This document shows, in pieces, positions 1 to 8,831 of a stretch of 64,000 bases of DNA. Within the stretch, counting starts at the first letter, position 1. The number at the start of each line of letters is the position of its first letter. Source of the stretch: Emcibacter sp. SYSU 3D8 (GTDB taxonomy: Bacteria; Pseudomonadota; Alphaproteobacteria; SMXS01); contig NZ_JBBYXK010000002.1 in the NCBI RefSeq assembly GCF_039655875.1, forward strand, positions 496,001-560,000. Reading direction: 5' to 3'. Below the pieces are notes generated by a model. That model saw only the letters and a program-made list of their open reading frames with translations. It searched no databases and had not been told where the DNA came from. The position numbers and the translations under genes were made by a program.

Positions 1-5
1 ACCAG

Positions 6-944
6 ATGGCATTGGTGGCGGTATTCGGCGCGAGCGGGCGCCAGGGCCTGGCGCAGGTGCGCCAGCTGGTGAAGGCGGGCCATGACGTGCGCGCCCTATC
101 GCGCAGCAAGGACCCATTCTACGGCGAGGTTTTCGAGGGCGCCGGCAAGATCAGCGTGATGCCGGCCGATACCGCCGACGACGTCTCGCTGCAGAACGCG
201 GTGAACGGCGTCGATGCCGTGTTCTACACCCATCCGGTGCGCGGCGGCGACCGCGTGACCTGGGTCGAACGGGTCGGCAAGGCCTGCGCCAAAGCCGGGG
301 TCAAGCGCATGGTGTGGAACACCTCCATGTGGATTCCCGACCGGCCGGGCGATCCGGGCGCATATGGCGCCAACACCATCGCCATCAACAAGCTGTGGCG
401 CACCGGCTGCCCGGCCACCGTATTCGGCTCGGTGCTGTTCATGGACAATCTGCTGACCGGCTGGGCGTTCGAGTCGATCGTCCGCGACGGCATCTACACC
501 TATCCGCACAACCCCTTCCTGCAGGCCAACTGGATCAGCCTGGACGACGTGGCCAAGTTCATGATCGCGGCCATCGACCGGCCCGACCTGGAAGGCGCGT
601 GGATGAACATCGGCGGTCCCGAGCGCATGGTGCCCGAGGATGTGGCGCAGGTGCTGAGCGAGACCATCGGCCGCCCCATCGAATTCGTCCCGCGCACGCC
701 GGCCCAGTTCGGCAAGGCGCTGGCCGACGCGTTCGGCGACAGCGTATCGCCGGAAGAACATGCGGCCATTTCGGCCCGCATCGCCGAATTCTACATCTAC
801 AACAATTTCGCCCCGACCAAGCCGTTCGTGGTCGACATGAAGCCGGTGCTCGACCGCATCCCGATCAAGCTCGAGAGCATGCGCGAATGGGCGGCCCGCC
901 AGGAGTGGAAACTGACCAACAAGCCGCGCCCGCCGGCCGGCTGA
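6..944 (+). CDS. NmrA-like NAD(P)-binding protein (atypical SDR)
   Basis: A 312-residue Rossmann-fold protein of the NmrA/atypical short-chain dehydrogenase type. The dinucleotide-binding motif GASGRQG sits at residues 8-14, right after the first beta strand, and the C-terminal half carries the 'NIGGPE' stretch usual in NmrA-like sugar-epimerase relatives. Such proteins bind NAD(P) and act as redox sensors or as reductases/epimerases of unknown substrate; no substrate can be read here. The ATG lies five bases from the window edge, so the ribosome binding site is out of view and a longer N-terminus cannot be excluded, although the GASG motif is at the usual distance from the start. Confidence 0.8.
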   Translation: MALVAVFGASGRQGLAQVRQLVKAGHDVRALSRSKDPFYGEVFEGAGKISVMPADTADDVSLQNAVNGVDAVFYTHPVRGGDRVTWVERVGKACAKAGVKRMVWNTSMWIPDRPGDPGAYGANTIAINKLWRTGCPATVFGSVLFMDNLLTGWAFESIVRDGIYTYPHNPFLQANWISLDDVAKFMIAAIDRPDLEGAWMNIGGPERMVPEDVAQVLSETIGRPIEFVPRTPAQFGKALADAFGDSVSPEEHAAISARIAEFYIYNNFAPTKPFVVDMKPVLDRIPIKLESMREWAARQEWKLTNKPRPPAG

Positions 945-1074
945 TCAGGCACCGCACGACCCGATCGCGCCCAAGGGGTCATGGATTCGACACAAGCGAG
1001 GATGTATCCTGCGGCGCGTTTGGCGTCCCCGTGCCCCGTTTGGCCGGTCGGGCGCCCCGAGAGAGGAGCTTCCC

Positions 1075-1734
1075 ATGTCGCTGCGCATCAATTCCGACGC
1101 CCCGAATTTCACCGCCGAGACCACCCAGGGCACCATCAACTTCCATGAGTGGCTGGGCGACAGCTGGGGCGTGCTGTTCTCCCATCCCAAGGACTTCACG
1201 CCGGTTTGCACCACCGAGCTGGGCTATGTGGGCCGCCTCGCGCCCGAATTCGCCAAGCGCAACGTGAAGGTGATTGGGCTCTCCGTCGATCCGGTGACGA
1301 ATCACGGCGAATGGGCCAAGGACATCGAGGAAACCCAGGGTTCGCCGGTGAACTTCCCGATGATCGGCGACCCCGATCTGAAGGTGGCCAAGCTGTACGA
1401 CATGCTGCCCGAGGACGCGGGCACCACATCGGAAGGCCGGACCGCCGCCAACAACGCCACGGTGCGCACCGTGTTCGTCATCGGCCCCGACAAGAAGATC
1501 AAGCTGATGCTGATCTATCCCATGAGCACGGGCCGCAACTTCGACGAGATCCTGCGGGTGATCGACTCCCTGCAGCTCACGGCGAAGCACTCGGTGGCGA
1601 CGCCGGTGAACTGGAAGAGCGGCGAGGACGTGATCATCGTCCCGTCGGTCTCCGACGAGCAGGCCAAGGAAAAATTCCCCGGCGGCTGGAAGACGGTGAA
1701 GCCGTATCTGCGCGTGGTGCCCCAGCCGAAGTAA
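1075..1734 (+). CDS. 1-Cys peroxiredoxin (Prx6 family, AhpC/TSA fold)
   Basis: 219-residue peroxidase that reduces hydrogen peroxide and alkyl hydroperoxides. The active-site loop DFTPVCTTE gives the peroxidatic cysteine at residue 45 with the catalytic Thr42 and Pro43. No second cysteine occurs anywhere in the protein, so there is no resolving cysteine and it belongs to the 1-Cys Prx6 group; the C-terminal extension of about 50 residues after the thioredoxin core, and the total length, also fit that group. A strong GAGAGGAG ribosome site precedes the ATG. It stands alone, followed by an inverted-repeat element, and is convergent with the HAD gene downstream. Confidence 0.93.
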   Translation: MSLRINSDAPNFTAETTQGTINFHEWLGDSWGVLFSHPKDFTPVCTTELGYVGRLAPEFAKRNVKVIGLSVDPVTNHGEWAKDIEETQGSPVNFPMIGDPDLKVAKLYDMLPEDAGTTSEGRTAANNATVRTVFVIGPDKKIKLMLIYPMSTGRNFDEILRVIDSLQLTAKHSVATPVNWKSGEDVIIVPSVSDEQAKEKFPGGWKTVKPYLRVVPQPK

Positions 1735-1760
1735 GGGCCGTTCTCGCATTCAAAATATCG

Positions 1761-1908
1761 TCGTCATACCCGCGCACGCGGGTACCCAGTCGGGGCCGTC
1801 ACGTGGCCTCTCAACCGCGCCGTCACGAAGAATGCCTTTCGCTTAAGGGGCGGTCCCAGGTAACCGGCCCTACGAAGAGCTGGGTTTCCGCGTGCGCGGG
1901 AATGACGA
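1761..1908. repeat. Long inverted-repeat element between convergent genes, followed by a T-run
   Basis: The left end (1761-1789, gtcataccCGCGCACGCGGG...) and right end (1880-1908, CCGCGTGCGCGGGaatgacg) are imperfect inverted copies of about 29 bases. Each contains its own GC palindrome, a style typical of dispersed 'gtcattcccgcg' intergenic elements. The interior also has matching GC-rich pieces (ggggccgtcacg and its partner). Seven T residues follow at 1911-1917. The element fills the gap between the convergent peroxiredoxin and HAD genes, so it could terminate the peroxiredoxin transcript, and the arms could be read from both sides. Confidence 0.65.
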
Positions 1909-1923
1909 GGTTTTTTTAAATGG

Positions 1924-2526
1924 TCAGACCAACCCCAGCGTCCCCAACGCCGCCCTGATCTCCAGCGGCCCCTGCACATGGTGCGTGTCCCATCCGAACG
2001 CCCGGGCGCCGTCGACGATGTGGGCGTTGTCGTCGAAATAGACGATGCGCGCCGCACCCAGCGCGTCCGCCACATGGGCGAAGATCTCCGGGTCCGGCTT
2101 CCAGTGGCCGATCTCGTGCGAGGCGAAGGTGCGCTCGAACAGGCCGCCGAGGCCGTGGATGTCCATCAGCCCGGCCCAGTGCAGCTCGTTGGTGTTGCTG
2201 AGGCAGGCGGTGCGATAGCGCGCCCGGACCTCGGCCAGCAACTCCGCCGCCCCCGGCTTCAGCCCGCCCAGCCAGCCGACCCAGCGCTCCAGCAGTTCGC
2301 CGGGCGGCATGTCCAGCGCCAGTTCGTCGCGCAGGAGTACGGCGAACTCCTTGCCGCCGATCCTGCCGCTCTCGAACAGCCGGCAGGCCGGCGAATGTTT
2401 CAGCGAGGCATGGATGGTGTCGTAGCTGCGGCCGGTGATGTCCGCCAGCCCATGCACGCCATGAAAATCGAACAGCACGCCGCCGAGATCGAAGACGAGC
2501 CAAAGGTGTTGTTGCGTCATGCGCAC
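1924..2526 (-). CDS. HAD-superfamily hydrolase, subfamily IA
   Basis: A 200-residue haloacid-dehalogenase-type hydrolase. Motif I is VFDLGGVLFD: the nucleophile Asp is present but the second Asp of the usual DxD is Gly, as in the YihX/epoxide-hydrolase-like branch. Motif II is LSNTNE, motif III the lysine of HWKPDPEIF, and motif IV YFDDN. The reaction is likely phosphate-ester or related hydrolysis, but the substrate is unknown. A second in-frame ATG two codons in (2520) is an equally good start. The gene is convergent with the peroxiredoxin gene and lies just upstream of ecm on the same strand without an obvious link in function. Confidence 0.85.
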   Translation of the reverse strand: MRMTQQHLWLVFDLGGVLFDFHGVHGLADITGRSYDTIHASLKHSPACRLFESGRIGGKEFAVLLRDELALDMPPGELLERWVGWLGGLKPGAAELLAEVRARYRTACLSNTNELHWAGLMDIHGLGGLFERTFASHEIGHWKPDPEIFAHVADALGAARIVYFDDNAHIVDGARAFGWDTHHVQGPLEIRAALGTLGLV

Positions 2527-2592
2527 CTCCTGAAACGGGCGGCATGATGCCGGAAAGGTTGCGCACCGGCTAGCGACTGTGCGATCGGGCTT

Positions 2593-4608
2593 CTACGCCG
2601 CCTCGTCCTGCGACTTGTCCACCAGATCCACGATGTCGCTCATGATCTCGCTGATCTGGTAATCCTTGGGCGTGTAGACCGCCGCGGCGCCGGCCGCCTT
2701 CAGGGTCCGTTCGTCCTCGGGCGGGATGATGCCGCCGACCACGACCGGGATGTCGCCCATGCCGGCCGCGCGCATGCGGTCCATGACGTCGGTGACCAGC
2801 GCGACGTGGCTGCCGGACAGGATCGACAGGCCGACCACGTGCACGCCTTCCTCGAGCGCCGCGTTGACGATCTGGGCGGGTGTCAGGCGGATGCCTTCGT
2901 AGACCACTTCCATGCCGGAATCGCGGGCCTTCACGGCGATCTGCTCGGCGCCGTTGGAGTGGCCGTCGAGGCCGGGCTTGCCGACCAGGATTTTCAGCCG
3001 CCGCCCCAGCTTGGCCGAGACCGCGTCGACCTTGGCCTGCACCGCCGACAGATCCGCGCCCCGGTCATTGGAAGCGCGGCCCACGCCCGTGGGCGCGCGG
3101 TATTCGCCGAAGATCTCGCGCAGCACCTGGCCCCATTCGCCGGTGGTGACGCCCGCCTTCGCCGCTTCAATCGACGCCGGCATCATGTTGCGGCCTTCCC
3201 TGGCGGCGTCGGACAGGCCGGCAAGGGCGGCTTTCACCGCCGCCCCGTCGCGCTGGGCGCGCCAGGCCTTGAGGTGCTCGATCTGGTCGTGCTCGGCCGA
3301 ATCGTCCACCGTCAGGATCGCGCCGTCACCGCCGGTCAGAGGCGAGGGCGCCGTTTCGGCGAAAATGTTGACGCCGATCAACGGCAGCTCGCCCGCCTCG
3401 ATGGCGTTCATGCGCAGGCTGTTCGACTGCACCAGCGCCTGTTTCATATAGGATGATTCGATGGCCGAGACCGCGCCGCCCATGGCCTGGATGCGCTCGA
3501 ACTCCTCGAGGATTTCCTGTTTCAGCGCCGTCACCTTCTTCTCGATGGCGACCGAGCCGTCGAAGATATCGGCATATTCCAGCAGGTCGGTCTCATAGGC
3601 GACGATCTGCTGCAGCCTGAGACTCCATTGCTGATCCCACGGACGCGGCAGGCCCAGCGCCTCGTTCCAGGCCGGCAGCTGCACCGCGCGGGCGCGGGCG
3701 TTCTTCGACAGGGTGACCGCCAGCATGGACAGCAGGATGCGGTAGACGTTGTTCTCGGGCTGCTGCTCGGTGAGACCCAGCGAATTGACCTGCACGCCAT
3801 AGCGGAAGCGGCGCAGGCTGGCGTCCTCGATGCCGTAGCGCGTCGCCGTCAACTCGTCCCACAGCTCGGTGAAGGCGCGCATCTTCGACATCTCGGTGAT
3901 GAAGCGCACCCCGGCATTGACGAAGAAGCTGATCCGGCCGACGACCGTCGGAAACTCGTCCGCCGGCACCTGGCCCGAATCGCGCACCGAATCGAGCACG
4001 GCAATGGCGGTGGCCAGCGCGAACGCCACCTCCTGCACCGGCGTCGCGCCGGCTTCCTGCAGGTGGTAGGAGCAGACGTTGGTCGGATTCCACTTCGGCA
4101 GCTCGCGGTAGGTGTAGCTGATCACATCCGTGGTCAGGCGCATGGACGGCGCCGGCGGGAAGATGTAGGTGCCGCGGCTGAGATATTCCTTGATGATGTC
4201 GTTCTGCACCGTGCCGCTGAGTTTCGAGCGGTCGGCGCCCTGCTCGTCGGCGGCGGCGATATACAGCGCCAGCAGCCACGGCGCGGTGGCGTTGATGGTC
4301 ATCGAGGTGTTCATCTTCTCGAGCGGGATGCCGTCGAACAAGGCGCGCATGTCGCCCAGATGCCCGACCGGCACGCCCACCTTGCCCACCTCGCCCCGCG
4401 CCAGCGGATGATCGCTGTCGTAACCGGTCTGGGTGGGCAGGTCGAACGCCACTGAAAGGCCGGTCTGGCCGCGCGCCAGATTGGTCCGGTAGAGCTCGTT
4501 CGACGCCTTGGCTGAGGAGTGGCCGGAATAGGTGCGGATCAGCCATGGTTTGTCCCTGGCCGTCTTCGGCTTTACTGAGTCGGCCCCCTTGCCTGACGTC
4601 TCGCTCAT
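2593..4608 (-). CDS. ecm: Ethylmalonyl-CoA mutase (MeaA type)
   Basis: 671-residue, single-chain coenzyme-B12 mutase that converts (2R)-ethylmalonyl-CoA to (2S)-methylsuccinyl-CoA in the ethylmalonyl-CoA pathway. The N-terminal TIM-barrel substrate domain (about 20-530; GLSVAFDLPTQTGYDSDHP, then NTSMTINATAPW) is followed by the cobalamin-binding domain, where the DxHxxG motif reads DGHSNG at 548-553 with the lower-ligand His550. Methylmalonyl-CoA mutases are longer or two-subunit, and the neighbours ccrA and mcd are the other signature pathway genes, so Ecm is preferred over MCM. Divergent from ccrA; AdoCbl can be supplied by the adenosyltransferase encoded 4 kb away. Confidence 0.95.
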   Translation of the reverse strand: MSETSGKGADSVKPKTARDKPWLIRTYSGHSSAKASNELYRTNLARGQTGLSVAFDLPTQTGYDSDHPLARGEVGKVGVPVGHLGDMRALFDGIPLEKMNTSMTINATAPWLLALYIAAADEQGADRSKLSGTVQNDIIKEYLSRGTYIFPPAPSMRLTTDVISYTYRELPKWNPTNVCSYHLQEAGATPVQEVAFALATAIAVLDSVRDSGQVPADEFPTVVGRISFFVNAGVRFITEMSKMRAFTELWDELTATRYGIEDASLRRFRYGVQVNSLGLTEQQPENNVYRILLSMLAVTLSKNARARAVQLPAWNEALGLPRPWDQQWSLRLQQIVAYETDLLEYADIFDGSVAIEKKVTALKQEILEEFERIQAMGGAVSAIESSYMKQALVQSNSLRMNAIEAGELPLIGVNIFAETAPSPLTGGDGAILTVDDSAEHDQIEHLKAWRAQRDGAAVKAALAGLSDAAREGRNMMPASIEAAKAGVTTGEWGQVLREIFGEYRAPTGVGRASNDRGADLSAVQAKVDAVSAKLGRRLKILVGKPGLDGHSNGAEQIAVKARDSGMEVVYEGIRLTPAQIVNAALEEGVHVVGLSILSGSHVALVTDVMDRMRAAGMGDIPVVVGGIIPPEDERTLKAAGAAAVYTPKDYQISEIMSDIVDLVDKSQDEAA

Positions 4609-4656
4609 TGGTTCTCCTGTGGTTTGTTAGCGCTACCGGGTGGTAACGGAGTCGTT

Positions 4657-4686
4657 TATTTCCGGATGGACCGCCTACCGGAAATA
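4657..4686. promoter_or_regulatory. Putative operator: 9-bp perfect inverted repeat between ecm and ccrA
   Basis: TATTTCCGG (4657-4665) and CCGGAAATA (4678-4686) form a perfect inverted repeat with a 12-base spacer, 49 bases from the ecm start and about 100 bases before ccrA. AT-rich -10-like stretches flank it (CATAAT on + and TATTAT on - just to its right). Symmetry, spacing and position suit a dimeric regulator controlling both divergent units; the protein is not identified. This is inference from symmetry only. Confidence 0.5.
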
Positions 4687-4784
4687 TCATAATAGATGCT
4701 GCGCCGCAAAATGACTTGAACGACAATGTTGCTTTGGAAGGTCTGCCTTCCGGGAAAGCAGCCCGGCGACAGGAGTGAACGCCC

Positions 4785-6098
4785 ATGACCCAGCAGCCCG
4801 CAACCGCAGAAAACGCCCCGCCCACCGGACAGGTCCTGAAAGACCTGTATGAAGTCGGCGAAATCCCGCCGCTGGGCCATGTGCCGCCAAAGATGTACGC
4901 ATGGGCGATTCGCCGGGAACGTCACGGCCCGCCCGAGGAGGCCATGCAGATCGAGGTGGTCGATACACCCGATGTGGACCCGGACGAGGTGGTCATTCTG
5001 GTGATGGCGGCCGGCGTCAACTACAACGGTGTCTGGGCTGGCCTGGGCATTCCGCTGTCGCCGTTCGACGTGCACAAGGCCGAATACCACATCGCCGGAT
5101 CGGACGCGTCGGGCATCGTCTACAAGATCGGCTCGCGCGTGAAGCGCTTCAAGGTGGGCGACGAGGTCGTGGTCCACTGCAACCAGGACGACGGCGACGA
5201 CGAGGAGTGCAACGGCGGCGACCCGATGAATTCGCCGTCGCAGCGGATCTGGGGTTATGAAACGCCGGACGGCTCGTTCGCCCAGTTCGCCAAGATCCAG
5301 GCGCGCCAGCTGATGCACCGGCCCAAGCACCTGACCTGGGAAGAGAGCGCCTGCTACACGCTCACCCTGGCGACCGCCTACCGCATGCTGTTCGGGCATC
5401 GGCCGCACATCATCCGCCCGGGCCACAATATTCTTGTCTGGGGCGCATCGGGCGGACTCGGCTCCATGGCGATCCAGCTCTGCGCCACCGCCGGCGCCAA
5501 CGCCATCGGCGTGATTTCCGACGAAAGCAAGCGCGACTTCGTGCTGTCGCTGGGCGCCAAGGGCGTGATCAACCGCAAGGATTTCGATTGCTGGGGCCAG
5601 CTGCCGCCGGTCGGCGATCAGGCTGTCTATGCCGACTACATGAAGCGCAGCCGCGAGTTCGGCAAGGCGATCTGGAACATCACGGGCAAGGGCAACGACG
5701 TCGACATGGTGTTCGAGCACCCGGGCGAATCGACCTTCCCGGTGAGCTGTTTCGTGGTCAAGCGCGGCGGCATGGTGGTGTTCTGCGCCGGCACCACCGG
5801 CTACAACCTGACCATGGACGCCCGCTTCGTGTGGATGCGCCAGAAGCGTATCCAGGGCAGCCATTTCGCCAATCTGAAGCAGGCCAGCCAGGCCAACCAG
5901 CTGGTCATCGAGCGCCGCATCGACCCCTGCATGTCGGAAGTGTTCTCGTGGGAGGATATCCCGCGCGCCCACACCAAGATGTGGAAGAACGAGCACAAGC
6001 CCGGCAACATGGCCGTGCTGGTGTCGGCCCGCTACCCGGGCCTCAGGACGATCGAGGACGCCATCGAGGCCGGCAACGAACCGGGCCTGGGCGCCTGA
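4785..6098 (+). CDS. ccrA: Crotonyl-CoA carboxylase/reductase
   Basis: 437-residue medium-chain dehydrogenase/reductase that reduces crotonyl-CoA with NADPH and captures CO2 to give (2S)-ethylmalonyl-CoA, the committed step of acetyl-CoA assimilation by the ethylmalonyl-CoA pathway. The N-terminal catalytic part has the family signature AGVNYNGVWAGLGIP, the insertion rich in Asp/Glu (DDGDDEECNGGDP) that marks Ccr, and the nucleotide-binding loop WGASGGLGSMAIQ. The Asn of VNYNG and the His of QGSHFANL are probably the CO2-pocket residues known in this family (my alignment by eye). AGGAG ribosome site precedes the ATG. It is likely co-transcribed with mcd. Confidence 0.96.
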   Translation: MTQQPATAENAPPTGQVLKDLYEVGEIPPLGHVPPKMYAWAIRRERHGPPEEAMQIEVVDTPDVDPDEVVILVMAAGVNYNGVWAGLGIPLSPFDVHKAEYHIAGSDASGIVYKIGSRVKRFKVGDEVVVHCNQDDGDDEECNGGDPMNSPSQRIWGYETPDGSFAQFAKIQARQLMHRPKHLTWEESACYTLTLATAYRMLFGHRPHIIRPGHNILVWGASGGLGSMAIQLCATAGANAIGVISDESKRDFVLSLGAKGVINRKDFDCWGQLPPVGDQAVYADYMKRSREFGKAIWNITGKGNDVDMVFEHPGESTFPVSCFVVKRGGMVVFCAGTTGYNLTMDARFVWMRQKRIQGSHFANLKQASQANQLVIERRIDPCMSEVFSWEDIPRAHTKMWKNEHKPGNMAVLVSARYPGLRTIEDAIEAGNEPGLGA

Positions 6099-6185
6099 CC
6101 GGACGGCTGGATTTGCGGGGCTTCATCCGCTAAGGAAGCGCCTCCGTATAGCGAAGCCTACCGACGAAACGAGAAGGACTGCGAC

Positions 6186-7877
6186 ATGGCCTCCACCCTG
6201 CCAAAGGACGAAACCCAGAGCGTGCATCTCGACAATCTGGTGCCGCTGTGCGAGCAGGCGCTGGAAGCCGCCGAGACCCTGGCCCTTGCCGTTCGCGCCG
6301 CCGTTGCCGCGCTGATCGTCCGCGACGGCCGGGTCGACCGCAAGCTGCTGGAGGCCCACCAGTCCGTCGCCCACGGCTATGGCTGGTACGCCACCTATAT
6401 CGAGGCGCTTCGCCAGACGCTGGCATGGCGCAAGGCCCTGACGGAAGAAGGCCGAGGCGGCGAGCTCGAGACGCTGATCCTGCAGGCCGGCTTCGGCGAA
6501 TATTGCGCCCAGCTGATCGGCGGGCTGCAGATGAGCCAGGTGGAATGGGCACGCCCGTCGGAGATGGGCGCCTCGGACGCGCAGATCGCCGCCTTCGCGA
6601 GCAATCCGGCCGTACGCGCGCTGGTGCGCGGCGGTAATACCGAGTCGGTGCGCGCCCGCATCGCCGAACTGGTGCAGGACGGCCTCGCCACCGGCGCCTT
6701 CGGCGACACGGGCCTGGACGAGACGCTGGGCATGATCCGCGACCAGTTCCGCCGTTTCGCCCAGGAAGAGGTCGCGCCCTATGCCCATGACTGGCACCTG
6801 AAGGACGAGCTGATTCCGGCCGATGTGGTCAACCATATGAGCGAGTTGGGCGTGTTCGGCCTGACCATCCCCGAGGAATATGGCGGGCTGGGCCTGGGCA
6901 AGACCGCCATGTGCGTGGTGTCCGAGGAACTGAGCCGGGGCTATATCGGCGTCGGCTCGCTGGGAACACGCTCGGAGATCGCTGCCGAGCTGATACTGAA
7001 CGGCGGCACCGAGGAGCAGAAGCACCAGTGGCTGCCCAAGATCGCCTCGGGCGAGACGCTGCCGACCGCCGTCTTCACCGAGCCCAACACCGGCTCGGAC
7101 CTGGGCAGCCTGCGCACCCGGGCCGTGAAGGACGGCGACGTCTACAAGATCACCGGCAACAAGACCTGGATCACCCACGCGGCCCGCGCCGACGTGATGA
7201 CCATGCTGGTCCGCACCAATCCCGAAACCAAGGATTACCGCGGCCTGTCCATGTTCCTGGCCGAGAAGCCCCGTATGAACAGCGAGACCGATTTTCCGGC
7301 CAAGGGCATGACCGGCGGCGAAATCCACGTGCTGGGCTATCGCGGCATGAAGGAATACGAACTGGGCTTCGACGGCTTCGAGGTCAAGGCCGAGAACCTG
7401 CTGGGACAGCAGGAAGGCAACGGCTTCAAGCAGCTGATGGCCACCTTCGAGTCGGCCCGCATCCAGACCGCCGCCCGCGCCATCGGCGTGGCCCAGTGCG
7501 CCATGGAGCTTGGCCTGAAATATGCCCTCGACCGGGTGCAGTTCGGCAAGCCGATCTATAATTTTCCGCGCGTGTTCGGCAAGATCGCCTGGATGGTGGT
7601 CGAGATCATGATGGCCCGCCAGCTTTCATACTTCGCTGCCCGCGAGAAGGACGAAGGCCTGCGCTGCGACCTGGAGGCCGGCATGGCCAAGCTGCTGGGC
7701 GCCCGCGTCGCCTGGGCCGCCGCCGACAACGCCATGCAGATTCATGGCGGCAACGGCTATGCGCTGGAATATCCGATCAGCCGCGTCCTGTGCGATGCCC
7801 GTATCCTCAACGTGTTCGAGGGCGCGGGCGAAATCCAGGCCGAGGTGATTACGCGCAGATTGCTGGAAAGCAACTGA
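6186..7877 (+). CDS. mcd: (2S)-Methylsuccinyl-CoA dehydrogenase
   Basis: 563-residue FAD-dependent acyl-CoA dehydrogenase that oxidises (2S)-methylsuccinyl-CoA to mesaconyl-CoA. It is about 170 residues longer than ordinary acyl-CoA dehydrogenases because of an N-terminal helical extension (residues 1 to about 160), a known hallmark of Mcd. The ACAD core follows, with TEPNTGSDLGSLRTRA and KTWITHAARAD, and the C-terminal VFEGAGEIQAE places the catalytic glutamate near residue 545. The position directly after ccrA makes the assignment secure. Electrons should pass to the ETF encoded 1 kb downstream. Confidence 0.95.
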   Translation: MASTLPKDETQSVHLDNLVPLCEQALEAAETLALAVRAAVAALIVRDGRVDRKLLEAHQSVAHGYGWYATYIEALRQTLAWRKALTEEGRGGELETLILQAGFGEYCAQLIGGLQMSQVEWARPSEMGASDAQIAAFASNPAVRALVRGGNTESVRARIAELVQDGLATGAFGDTGLDETLGMIRDQFRRFAQEEVAPYAHDWHLKDELIPADVVNHMSELGVFGLTIPEEYGGLGLGKTAMCVVSEELSRGYIGVGSLGTRSEIAAELILNGGTEEQKHQWLPKIASGETLPTAVFTEPNTGSDLGSLRTRAVKDGDVYKITGNKTWITHAARADVMTMLVRTNPETKDYRGLSMFLAEKPRMNSETDFPAKGMTGGEIHVLGYRGMKEYELGFDGFEVKAENLLGQQEGNGFKQLMATFESARIQTAARAIGVAQCAMELGLKYALDRVQFGKPIYNFPRVFGKIAWMVVEIMMARQLSYFAAREKDEGLRCDLEAGMAKLLGARVAWAAADNAMQIHGGNGYALEYPISRVLCDARILNVFEGAGEIQAEVITRRLLESN

Positions 7878-7898
7878 TCCCCGCACTAGGTTAGGCCC

Positions 7899-8093
7899 AT
7901 GTCAACGCCGCTGCTCGTCATCATCGGTCTTCTCGCCATCGCGCTGGTGGTCGTGCTGGGCATGGGCATCGTCGGCCTGGCGCGCAATGGCGGCACCAAT
8001 CCGCGCCGCTCCAACAAGCTGATGCAGATGCGCGTGGCGATCCAGTTCGTCATCCTGCTGATCCTGTTCGCCGCCCTGGCCCTCGGCAGCTAG
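7899..8093 (+). CDS. Small twin-transmembrane protein (HIG1-like)
   Basis: 64 residues with two hydrophobic helices (about 4-27 and 47-62) joined by a basic loop GGTNPRRSNKLMQMRV. This arrangement, including the 'SNKLMxxRVxxQ' loop, is that of the bacterial HIG1-domain 'twin transmembrane' proteins found widely in alphaproteobacteria; relatives in mitochondria associate with respiratory complexes. Its role here is unknown. It sits 21 bases after mcd and 2 bases before the adenosyltransferase gene, so it is probably in the same operon. Confidence 0.8.
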   Translation: MSTPLLVIIGLLAIALVVVLGMGIVGLARNGGTNPRRSNKLMQMRVAIQFVILLILFAALALGS

Positions 8094-8095
8094 GG

Positions 8096-8659
8096 ATGGT
8101 CAAACTCAACAAAATCTATACGCGCGGCGGCGACACCGGCAAAACCTCGCTGGTCAGCGGCGACCGGGTGCTGAAATCGGCGCCGAGGGTGGCGGCCTAT
8201 GGCACGGTCGACGAAACCAACGCCACCATCGGCCTGGCCCGGGTTCATACCATCGGCGAGGCGGACGCGGCGCTGTCGCGAATCCAGAACGACCTGTTCG
8301 ACCTGGGCGCCGACCTGGCGACTCCGGGCGAGGATTTCGAGAACACATCCAATCTGCGCATCGTCGAGGCCCAGGTGGCCCGGCTGGAACATGAGATCGA
8401 CCTGCTCAACGACCGGCTGCTGCCGTTGACCTCGTTCATCCTGCCCGGCGGCACGCCGGCGGCGGCGGCGCTGCACCTGTCCCGCACCGTGGCGCGCCGC
8501 GCCGAGCGCGACATGGTGACCATGGCCGAAACCGAGCCGGTCAATCCGGCGGCGATCCGCTACATCAACCGGCTGTCCGATTACCTGTTCGTGCTCGCCC
8601 GTCACCTGAACGACAATGGCGCTCAGGACGTCCTGTGGGTGCCTGGCGCGAACCGATAG
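8096..8659 (+). CDS. Cob(I)alamin adenosyltransferase, PduO type
   Basis: 187-residue ATP:cob(I)alamin adenosyltransferase, which makes adenosylcobalamin from ATP and reduced cobalamin. The N-terminal ATP-binding motif YTRGGDTGKTSL (residues 6-17) and the C-terminal helix motif RYINRLSDYLFVLARHLN are diagnostic of the PduO/MMAB family. Its place in the ccrA-mcd unit makes biological sense, since Ecm, encoded on the other side of the divergent promoter, needs AdoCbl. The ATG lies 2 bases after the upstream stop, pointing to translational coupling. Confidence 0.93.
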   Translation: MVKLNKIYTRGGDTGKTSLVSGDRVLKSAPRVAAYGTVDETNATIGLARVHTIGEADAALSRIQNDLFDLGADLATPGEDFENTSNLRIVEAQVARLEHEIDLLNDRLLPLTSFILPGGTPAAAALHLSRTVARRAERDMVTMAETEPVNPAAIRYINRLSDYLFVLARHLNDNGAQDVLWVPGANR

Positions 8660-8757
8660 GGTCCACCGATCATGGACCTCCCGATCCGCCCGATCCCGGA
8701 GGAGCCTCGCAAAGCGCGTTGGGGAATCTGCGACGCCCTTCCTGCGGGGGTGGGTCG

Positions 8758-8786
8758 TTGACACTAATATGCCCTTGGGTTAATTG
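8758..8786 (+). promoter_or_regulatory. Putative sigma-70-type promoter of etfBA
   Basis: A perfect -35 hexamer TTGACA (8758-8763), a 17-base spacer and TAATTG (8781-8786) lie 45 bases upstream of the etfB start in a 172-base gap. The -10 is a weak match; the -35 and spacing are the real support. The start of transcription would be near 8793. Confidence 0.5.
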
Positions 8787-8831
8787 GTGCACTGCGAAAA
8801 AATGCTAGAAAATGCGGGAGAGACCTCAGGC

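Noticed and set aside
8660-8831. Cobalamin riboswitch near the adenosyltransferase/etf genes
   Set aside because: No B12-box or aptamer core could be found; only a promoter-like sequence is present.
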